From assembly GCA_964420145.1 (NCBI GenBank), contig CAYQRB010000019.1:1-17052 (forward strand): 17,052 nucleotides of DNA, given 5' to 3'. Shown one piece after another: positions 8,125 through 14,163 of this stretch (position 1 is the stretch's first letter; each line of letters starts with the position of its first letter). The position numbers and the translations under genes are program-made. The stretch comes from JAJTYI01 sp964420145 (lineage in GTDB: Bacteria; Patescibacteriota; Dojkabacteria; B142; OLB20). The notes beneath the pieces were generated by a model. The model was not told the DNA's origin. It ran no database searches and saw nothing but the letters and a program-made list of their open reading frames with translations.

Positions 8125-8185
8125 GAGGATTTTTAGAAATTTTTCTTATTTTTTATTCTGAAGGCTTAAATTTCTAAAAATCCTC
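8125..8185. repeat. 18-bp perfect inverted repeat between the SbcC-like and SpoIID genes
   Basis: GAGGATTTTTAGAAATTT (8125-8142) and AAATTTCTAAAAATCCTC (8168-8185) are perfect inverted copies around a 25-base spacer. The outer arm runs one base into the TGA of the SbcC-like gene (8184-8186), and the other arm abuts the possible -10 box of the SpoIID gene. As RNA it would form a long stem, but it lacks the GC-rich stem and U-tract of a standard intrinsic terminator. It may terminate or stabilise the upstream transcript, or act as an operator. Confidence 0.85.
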
Positions 8186-10340
8186 ACGAAAGCTGAATGA
8201 CATTACCCCAATCCATATAATCATAATCATTAGTAAAAAGGAAAATCTGATACTGATTAGAGTATTCTTCCAAAATCTCTCTAAACTTTTCCTTCCGTTT
8301 GGAATCGGCTGTTACAAAGGGATCATCCAAGATCAGTGGTACTTCTTTGTTTTCAGTAATTAACTTTAAAAATCCCATACGAACCAGGAAATATATCTGA
8401 TCTATCGTTCCTTTGGAAAGCTCTAGAATCGGATCTACCCAATCATTTTTTTCTTTTGCATAGATTTGAACAGTTAAATCTGTATTAACTTTAGTTTTGG
8501 AGTAATGATTATGAGTCAATCGTGATAGATTAGTATCTATTGTCTCTGCTAAAACTTTATTGGCCGACTTTGCTACCTCAAGGACAGCCTCCTTCATTGT
8601 TTCTATTGCAAGAGAAAGCACTTTTTGTCTTTTGATTAACTGTGTTAATTGAGATTTAGCCAAATCTAAATCTTCTTCTAACTCAACAATCTCCGAATAT
8701 TCTATAGTGGTATCTCCTACTCTGGTTTTAGATACTATCAATTCCTCTTTTAACTTATCTCTATGAGCAATAAGTTTGTCTCTTTCCCTGCTTTTTTCTA
8801 GGTATATATCCGGACTTACTTCAGAGTTTTTTACAATATCGGTCAGAACAGTATTTTCTATCTCTTTTTTCTTTACCATTAAATCAACCTGTTCTTTTTC
8901 TAATTGATCCAGTGTCTTGTCTCCTAGCAGAACCCTTTGACTAGACCGAATATCGACATACTTCGCTTGTACTGATAAATAATTCGCCTTAAACGAATAG
9001 AAATCAGAAGCAGATTTCACATTGTATTTAGATAAAATCTGTTCTAGGTCAGTCCTGTTTTTCTCTATATTCTCCAACAACCCATCTTTTATTTTCTGTA
9101 GCGGTTGTTCTTTGGAAGGGATTACAACTAGATTAGTATCTTTAGTATTAAATTTCCCCCATACAAAAAGCACACAGATTAACAAAACTCCAAGTAAGGT
9201 AATTATAGTGGGAACCATAAACTCCCCTGTACTTATGAACACAACCAGTGAAATCACCAACGATAATAAAAAAATTGCAACATATAACAAATTCTTTAGT
9301 GGAAAAGACTTCTTCGGTGATTCAACTTCTGTTTCTATATTTTGCTCCATCAAATCTTTGGTCGATTCTACTTTTTTTAGTTCTCTATCAAGCTGTTTTA
9401 GAGTTCCTTCTAACTCTGCGATTTGCCTGGCTCCATCTTCAAGATTATCTGGTTTAAAACTTTCCCACTCTTTCATTTGTAAAGCAAAACCCTTACCTTG
9501 CTCTACAAGATCCTTATAGGATAATAACTTCTTTTCAATTGCTTTAAGTTTCTGATTAATTTCACCTAGGTCACTTCTACCCTGCTTTACTAATTTGTTA
9601 TTGTTTAATAGTTCATCAATTTCTAAAATCTTGTGTTCTAATTGCTTTAGCTCCCCACCTGAGGTTTTTTGTTCTCCTGTGGCACTTTGTTTTTTTTTCC
9701 AAAGCTCTACCTTTTCATCCAGAAACTTAGATAGGTTAGTAATTTTTTCCTGCTGTATTTTAATAGGGCCGGGCGTATTCGTAGGACGATCAATTCCCCT
9801 GTTGAGGTTACTAAGTTCTGTTTGTAGTTTTTTAATAATACCTTGCACATTTAACTGGGCTTGTGAACTTTCAGATTCACTTGTGATTTCGTGTAATAAA
9901 TCATCACGCGATCCAACCAGCGCAACATCTCCTTGACTAATAAAAGCCGTTTTACGATATAACACCTCACTACTAATTCCTATCATTTTTTTCAGATTAT
10001 CAATACTCTCTTTATATGTTTCAATTTTTCTTTTGGTATTTAAATTTTCAAAAGAAATAGTTCTTTCATTAAAGTTTTTTGATAATAAATACTGTGACTC
10101 CAAAGCATAAAATCCCATCTCCAGCCTAGGCAAAGAAGAGCTTCCCCAAGGCCTGACCCTGCTCAAAAAACTCTGAGCTTTAGTCGATGGATCTACAAAA
10201 AGTAAATCTAGCAAAGCCTGTGCGATAGTAGATTTTCCAGCCTCATTATCTCCTATAATAATATTTATCTTAGGATCAAACTGAAGGCTTAAATCTTTGA
10301 TCTTTTTATAATTTTGTATCTTGAGTGTTTTAATTTTCAT
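8184..10340 (-). CDS. membrane-spanning SbcC/YhaN-like AAA ATPase
   Basis: A 718-residue SMC/Rad50-type ATPase. Walker A is GDNEAGKS at 30-37, the Q-loop is FISQGD (Gln136), and long coiled-coil arms span about 165-345 and 410-600. The signature is LSKGTIDQ at 641-648 and Walker B is PLILDDP at 668-674. Between the arms are two membrane helices (about 349-369 and 375-394), where Rad50/SbcC would carry a zinc hook. This arrangement resembles B. subtilis YhaN rather than classic SbcC, though it is shorter than YhaN. The position of the switch histidine reads FTNDYDY (702-708), with Asn in place of His. The partner phosphoesterase gene lies 10 bases upstream. Family knowledge implies DNA-end processing, here tethered to the membrane. 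The exact substrate is unknown. Stop is TGA. Confidence 0.85.
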   Translation of the reverse strand: MKIKTLKIQNYKKIKDLSLQFDPKINIIIGDNEAGKSTIAQALLDLLFVDPSTKAQSFLSRVRPWGSSSLPRLEMGFYALESQYLLSKNFNERTISFENLNTKRKIETYKESIDNLKKMIGISSEVLYRKTAFISQGDVALVGSRDDLLHEITSESESSQAQLNVQGIIKKLQTELSNLNRGIDRPTNTPGPIKIQQEKITNLSKFLDEKVELWKKKQSATGEQKTSGGELKQLEHKILEIDELLNNNKLVKQGRSDLGEINQKLKAIEKKLLSYKDLVEQGKGFALQMKEWESFKPDNLEDGARQIAELEGTLKQLDRELKKVESTKDLMEQNIETEVESPKKSFPLKNLLYVAIFLLSLVISLVVFISTGEFMVPTIITLLGVLLICVLFVWGKFNTKDTNLVVIPSKEQPLQKIKDGLLENIEKNRTDLEQILSKYNVKSASDFYSFKANYLSVQAKYVDIRSSQRVLLGDKTLDQLEKEQVDLMVKKKEIENTVLTDIVKNSEVSPDIYLEKSRERDKLIAHRDKLKEELIVSKTRVGDTTIEYSEIVELEEDLDLAKSQLTQLIKRQKVLSLAIETMKEAVLEVAKSANKVLAETIDTNLSRLTHNHYSKTKVNTDLTVQIYAKEKNDWVDPILELSKGTIDQIYFLVRMGFLKLITENKEVPLILDDPFVTADSKRKEKFREILEEYSNQYQIFLFTNDYDYMDWGNVIQLS

Positions 10341-10350
10341 AAATTTTCTA

Positions 10351-11478
10351 TTATCTATTTTGTAAAAGCCGTACCCCTAGCTGTATTGCTTCATCTATTA
10401 TCTTATTCTGAGAATAGTCTTCTCCTCTTTTCTTTTGTAATAATCGTATATATTTACCTACCAGGAATTCTTCTGGAAAATCCTCAAGCTCACCATCGGT
10501 GAGTTTCAGTTTCGTAATATCTCGTAGTTTTAAATAATAAGCCTTATCAGAAAAATAATCTTTAAGTTCTGTATCTGAAAACTTTACTGCCAAATCTTTT
10601 GCACCATCAAGTGTAAGTTCTATAAATTTCTGTTGTGTATTATTTACTCCTAATTGACGCCATCTTTGGTCTAACTCAGTAAGGGTTTTTGCTCCTGTAA
10701 TATCCATAGAGAGTTTAAGTGCTTCTTTCTGTCCAATCTTTGATAGAGTTACTTTTGTTTGATTATCAATCTCAACTGTCAAAAAATTGCCTGCACCAAC
10801 TTGATCAATATGAATCAGCTCAGGAGAACCGCTATACCAAACAGACGGAGTAAGGGAAACTTGCTTAGTACTATGCCAATCACCTAGTGCAACATAGTCA
10901 AAGTTCATTTTGACTAACTCACTTCGATTTAAGGGATTATTTGTACTTTGGGTATCAACATCAAGAGAACCGTGTAACAAAGCTACTCTGTATTTAGTTT
11001 TTTTATCCTGTGTGAGGATATCTTTCACACTGGAAAGCGGGGAAGAGTTATCTTTTTGCTTAGTTAATGAAACCCCCAATAAGGTCAAATCCAGCTCGGG
11101 AATAGTCCATATATATTCACCGGGTGTATTAAAAATATGGATGTAATCTGAGTTTAGTATCCTAAATCGTTCGTCAAAATAGACCGATCCAGCCTCAAGA
11201 TAATCGTGATTACCCGCAATTACCGCTAAGTAGATTTTGTTAGATATTAGGGTTTTAAAACCCTCTAGTACTTGAGTTTTAGTATTTTCTCCCGGAAATG
11301 GTGTATCAAAGAGATCTCCAGCTATAAGTACAAGATCATATTTACCAGATACTGCCCTTACCACTAGTTCCTTAAAAGTTGTAATTAACTGCTTTCTATG
11401 ATCCTGAGATTTTGGACCCAAAAATCCTAATTTAGCTTCAAGGTGTAGATCTGATGTGTGTAAAATCTTTATGGGCAT
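10351..11478 (-). CDS. SbcD/YhaO-like metallophosphoesterase (putative DNA nuclease)
   Basis: A 375-residue calcineurin-like phosphoesterase of the Mre11/SbcD/YhaO type. Metal ligand motifs are all visible: HTSDLHL (Asp10, His12), GDLFD (Asp55), GNHDY (Asn90, His91), LLHGS (His169) and GDWHS (His202). After about 235 the capping region and a C-terminal helical part follow (KYIRLLQKKRGED to the end), likely the contact with its ATPase. By family knowledge the subunit cleaves DNA with Mn2+, regulated by ATP binding in the partner. It is the first gene of the leftward cluster, 10 bases ahead of the ATPase gene, so the two are a coupled pair. A plausible promoter lies upstream. The ATG has no Shine-Dalgarno. 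Confidence 0.9.
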   Translation of the reverse strand: MPIKILHTSDLHLEAKLGFLGPKSQDHRKQLITTFKELVVRAVSGKYDLVLIAGDLFDTPFPGENTKTQVLEGFKTLISNKIYLAVIAGNHDYLEAGSVYFDERFRILNSDYIHIFNTPGEYIWTIPELDLTLLGVSLTKQKDNSSPLSSVKDILTQDKKTKYRVALLHGSLDVDTQSTNNPLNRSELVKMNFDYVALGDWHSTKQVSLTPSVWYSGSPELIHIDQVGAGNFLTVEIDNQTKVTLSKIGQKEALKLSMDITGAKTLTELDQRWRQLGVNNTQQKFIELTLDGAKDLAVKFSDTELKDYFSDKAYYLKLRDITKLKLTDGELEDFPEEFLVGKYIRLLQKKRGEDYSQNKIIDEAIQLGVRLLQNR

Positions 11479-11501
11479 TTTTAATTAGGTTGATACTGAT
11501 T

Positions 11502-11530
11502 ATCATACACTATACAGGGGAAAATTTCAG
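11502..11530 (-). promoter_or_regulatory. promoter for the SbcD/SbcC-like pair
   Basis: On the minus strand, -35 CTGAAA (11525-11530) and -10 TATGAT (11502-11507) are 17 bp apart, with TG just before the -10. The start ATG at 11478 is 24 bases after the -10, which gives a short leader. This is a good sigma-70-type match and fits the first gene of the leftward cluster. Confidence 0.5.
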
Positions 11531-11611
11531 TTTTTATATAAACTATATTGTGTATATCTGGATCAGCTCAACACTATATATAGTATGTGTTGTTTTGGAG
11601 TACAAACTATA
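11509..11611 (+). repeat. four ACTATA hexamers at 31-33 bp spacing
   Basis: ACTATA occurs at 11509-11514, 11542-11547, 11573-11578 and 11606-11611, with start-to-start distances of 33, 31 and 33. The third copy is half of the 12-bp palindrome ACTATATATAGT (11573-11584). The spacing is close to three helical turns, so all sites face the same side of the helix. They may bind a regulator. The hexamer is AT-rich, so chance is not excluded. Confidence 0.4.
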
Positions 11612-11680
11612 TAAACCAAATAAACAGATTTATTTATCTCAGAATTCCTAGATACTCTACAGTATCAACTTATTCAGTAC

Positions 11681-11708
11681 TTACTTAAGTTTAAATATAT
11701 GATATAAT
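11681..11708 (+). promoter_or_regulatory. extended -10 promoter for the 289-residue gene and speD
   Basis: TATAAT (11703-11708) is preceded by TG with one base between (11700-11701), a perfect extended -10. A weak -35 TTACTT (11681-11686) lies 16 bp upstream. The start codon TTG at 11731 would be about 15-20 bases after the transcription start. This supports a promoter driving the rightward pair of genes. Confidence 0.6.
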
Positions 11709-11730
11709 TAGCGTTGTTATATCATATTCT

Positions 11731-12600
11731 TTGAGTACAGAAAACCCATCTCTAACAAGTCCAGAGAAGTTCCTTACAATAATAGGACCACTTTTTTTAC
11801 GCCTTGTAGACAAGCTCTTAACCCCACCCCCTATTTATACTAGGATTGGGAATACTCTTCCTCATAACCAACAAAATAATCTTGTGGAAGCATATATGGA
11901 AGCTTTCGAGGGTTGGAACGATCCTTCTTATAACCTCACTCGAGAAGAGACTCTCGAGCAAAAAAGAGCATATCTAGAGATGGAAGCCTTTAAGTCAGAT
12001 GTCCTTATTACTACTATGGGAGAGGGTAACAAGACCTGTGCTTTTGCAATAACAGGAACAACACCCCTTGATCCAACTATTGTAGCAACAAATTTCGCCA
12101 ATGGGATAACTCATATCTATCCACAATTATCCCAAATACCCACTCTATTAAAGGATAATTCTTCGCACTTCCTAACAGAACACGCTATACCCTTCAATGA
12201 CTTAGCCGTTATACGCAAAAAGCTATCCTCCCATTTACCACCATATGTACCTAGACCAGTGGAAAAATTATTACGCGCCCATATATCTACGGGGTTTCTA
12301 AAACGGCATTTACAAGAATTGTGCACATTAGGGAATAATCCATCAACTCCACTAGTGTTTTGGACAGCACATGTGTCACCACTACTACAAATAGCGAGAC
12401 AACGACCCGATAGTTTTACCCAACAGGCTTTATTTACACCCGAAGGAGGAGAGGAGTCTGAAAAGAATCCCCAAATATATATATTTACAACAACGATTGA
12501 TCGACTACTATCCATGATAGAAAACCCCTTTACCTATAGAAGTGCTATATCTTCAGAGATACAAGTACCTCCATTTACTTACCAATATGAACCTATTTAA
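11731..12600 (+). CDS. unrecognised protein upstream of speD, weak GNAT-like layout
   Basis: A 289-residue cytoplasmic protein that I do not recognise with confidence. The chosen start is TTG, the first start codon after the promoter; the next ATG is 55 codons in. There is no Shine-Dalgarno. The N-terminus (1-50) is Pro/Asn-rich. The strand and helix order that follows faintly resembles a GNAT N-acyltransferase: YMEAFEGWNDP with helix (55-85), two strands DVLITTMGEGNKTCAFAITG (90-109), a helix, PFNDLAVIRKKL (154-165), a helix ending TGFLKRHLQEL, then strand LVFWTAH (208-214) and IYIFTTTIDRLLSM (249-262). Motif A (RGxGxG) is not evident, so this is speculative. There is no membrane segment or signal. 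The gene sits 20 bases before speD and shares its promoter, so a role in the same pathway is likely. Confidence 0.6.
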   Translation: MSTENPSLTSPEKFLTIIGPLFLRLVDKLLTPPPIYTRIGNTLPHNQQNNLVEAYMEAFEGWNDPSYNLTREETLEQKRAYLEMEAFKSDVLITTMGEGNKTCAFAITGTTPLDPTIVATNFANGITHIYPQLSQIPTLLKDNSSHFLTEHAIPFNDLAVIRKKLSSHLPPYVPRPVEKLLRAHISTGFLKRHLQELCTLGNNPSTPLVFWTAHVSPLLQIARQRPDSFTQQALFTPEGGEESEKNPQIYIFTTTIDRLLSMIENPFTYRSAISSEIQVPPFTYQYEPI

Positions 12601-12620
12601 CTAAATAAATTAAAAACAAA

Positions 12621-13034
12621 ATGGAACAAAGCAACAAAACAGTTCAATTCGGATACCATATGACTTTAGATTTTTATGGATGCCCACTTCAGCAATTAAC
12701 TGATCTAAAATTATGTTACAAGGTATTAGATGAACTACCTGCTGTCCTCAAGATGAAAAAACTAACCGTACCACAGGTAATACTTGCAGATGGAAATGCT
12801 GAGGAAGGAGGGAAAGACCCTGGTGGAATAACAGGATTTATAGTTATAGCAGAATCACATATAAGCCTTCATACTTTCGCTCGTCGTGGCTTTATAAGCC
12901 TGGATATTTATTCTTGTAAGGAATTTAGTTATGAACAAGCAGAAAGATACCTGGTTAGTATTTTTCAACCAAAAGACCGAGAAATTTATACACTAAATAG
13001 AGGAACCCGATATCCATCTGAAAACATCTATTAG
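12621..13034 (+). CDS. speD: SpeD-family pyruvoyl-dependent decarboxylase, possibly arginine decarboxylase
   Basis: A 137-residue SpeD-family protein. FGYHMTLDFYGC at 10-21 and GFIVIAESHISLHTF at 72-86 are diagnostic. Self-cleavage between Glu78 and Ser79 would make the pyruvoyl group. His84 and Cys99 lie 5 and 20 residues after that Ser, the same spacing as Ser63, His68 and Cys83 in T. maritima SpeD. AdoMet decarboxylases usually continue with HTWPE or HTFPE. Here it reads HTFAR, so the Glu at that site, which by recall contacts the AdoMet ribose, is Arg88. Some CPR SpeD homologues are reported to decarboxylate arginine or ornithine. With an agmatine deiminase gene end-to-end and no spermidine synthase gene in view, arginine is the likely substrate (inference). 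The family call is firm, the substrate is not. There is no Shine-Dalgarno. Confidence 0.9.
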   Translation: MEQSNKTVQFGYHMTLDFYGCPLQQLTDLKLCYKVLDELPAVLKMKKLTVPQVILADGNAEEGGKDPGGITGFIVIAESHISLHTFARRGFISLDIYSCKEFSYEQAERYLVSIFQPKDREIYTLNRGTRYPSENIY

Positions 13035-14126
13035 TTAAGGTTGGTTTAATGTTATACAATGTATCCCCCCACCTCCTAGTATAATTTCTCTTGAATATAC
13101 GGGAATGATAGTACTGCCTGGAAAGATTTTTGAAAATAGGTTATATGCAGTCAAATCCTCTATTTTATTTCCAAAAAAGGGTAATAATATAAAGTCTTTA
13201 TCTCTGTAGTAATTTATATATGATGCTGTAAGTCGATCACCCTCATTTCTTGGATATGTACCAGGATTTTTTATAACCCCGGAACTATCACTTTCAGAAA
13301 TCAAATTAATAGTAGGTTGAATAATCTTGATAATTTCTAAATATCTTCCTTCTGCATCCCGCTCTTTTTCTAGAACAGCCATCATTTGTCTAGAAATACT
13401 ATAGTTTGGATCATTCCTATCATCAGTCCAATTAATAAGCCCGACCCCCGGCTTTACAAAACTAAAGATGTTGTCTATATGCCCATTTGTTTCATCATTA
13501 TAGAACCCGTATTCTAACCAGATTATTTTTTTCACCCCACAATATTTTTTCAAAGTTTCTTCTACCTCTTTTTTAGAAAATTGTGGGTTTCTGTTTTTAT
13601 TAAGTAAACATTCCTTAGTAGTTATCAATGTACCACGCCCATCCACATGTATACTACCTCCTTCTAAAATAATTGGTGCTTCATAAAAATCCATATTCTC
13701 TGTTTCCAGAATAGTTTTAGCAACCTTTTTATCTTTTTCCCACGAATCATACAACCCCTCACCTGCGCCACCCCATGCATTAAATCCCCAACTCACACCT
13801 CGAACTAATCCTGCGTCATTTACTACAAAAGTGGGACCAGTATCTCTAATCCACGCATCATCATATTCAAGTATTTCTATATTGACCGAACTACTTAAAA
13901 GTTTGTTAGCATTATTAATTTGTTCTCTACTAACCCCCATTATTATCTGCCTATACTTTGAGAGTTTATTTGCGATTTCTGCAAAAATATATTGCGCTGG
14001 GATAGCATTATCTCTCCAGTTATCTGGTCTTTCTGGCCACAATATCCAAATCTTACTACTACCTTCCCATTCTGCAACCATCCGGAAACCACTATTTAGT
14101 GGTGTAGAATATGTAATTTTTGACAT
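13035..14126 (-). CDS. aguA: agmatine deiminase AguA
   Basis: Agmatine deiminase converts agmatine to N-carbamoylputrescine and ammonia in the cytoplasm. At 363 residues it has normal length for the guanidino-modifying fold. Markers are WPERPDNWRDN at 30-40 (typical of agmatine rather than arginine deiminase), DDAWIRDTGPTF at 89-100, the EGGSIHVDG strand at 155-163, NGHIDNIFSF at 214-223 with catalytic His216, and GGGGIHCITL at 351-360 with nucleophile Cys357. Nothing is missing. The stop codon abuts the speD stop with no base between. The start is 37 bp from the divergent kinase gene, with a TATAAT in that spacer. Together with a SpeD-fold decarboxylase that could supply agmatine, it forms a likely putrescine route, although the amidohydrolase that would follow (AguB) is not in the window. 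Confidence 0.95.
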   Translation of the reverse strand: MSKITYSTPLNSGFRMVAEWEGSSKIWILWPERPDNWRDNAIPAQYIFAEIANKLSKYRQIIMGVSREQINNANKLLSSSVNIEILEYDDAWIRDTGPTFVVNDAGLVRGVSWGFNAWGGAGEGLYDSWEKDKKVAKTILETENMDFYEAPIILEGGSIHVDGRGTLITTKECLLNKNRNPQFSKKEVEETLKKYCGVKKIIWLEYGFYNDETNGHIDNIFSFVKPGVGLINWTDDRNDPNYSISRQMMAVLEKERDAEGRYLEIIKIIQPTINLISESDSSGVIKNPGTYPRNEGDRLTASYINYYRDKDFILLPFFGNKIEDLTAYNLFSKIFPGSTIIPVYSREIILGGGGIHCITLNQP

Positions 14127-14156
14127 AATTAGCGAATCTTCTTATTATTTAATTGT

Positions 14157-14162
14157 ATTATA
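14157..14162 (-). promoter_or_regulatory. -10 box for aguA
   Basis: TATAAT on the minus strand lies 30 bases upstream of the aguA ATG, inside the 37-bp divergent spacer, so it is a good -10 match with about 24 bases of leader. It overlaps the likely -10 of the kinase gene (TATTAT, 14156-14161, plus strand), so the two promoters may exclude one another. Confidence 0.45.
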
Positions 14163-14163
14163 T

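Larger units (their letters stand above)
11489..11669. repeat. 10-bp inverted repeat flanking the divergent promoter region
   Basis: GTTGATACTG (11489-11498) and CAGTATCAAC (11660-11669) are perfect inverted copies 161 bp apart, one near the SbcD-like start and the other upstream of the 289-residue gene. The right copy is also half of a local hairpin, GATACT-ctac-AGTATC (11651-11666). These may be operator half-sites for a shared regulator. No regulator gene is present in the window. Confidence 0.4.

Noticed and set aside
9022..9936. Several plus-strand open frames inside the SbcC-like gene
   Set aside because: They are antisense shadows with Ser/Cys/Phe-rich composition and no family resemblance, while the minus-strand frame has all ATPase motifs.
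12117..12515. 132-codon minus-strand frame inside the 289-residue gene
   Set aside because: No motifs, no promoter, Cys-rich antisense translation. The plus-strand frame has a promoter and sits directly before speD.
13831..14163. Upstream extension of the histidine kinase reading frame
   Set aside because: It overlaps aguA on the opposite strand and its translation is low-complexity hydrophobic antisense. The kinase most likely starts at 14164.
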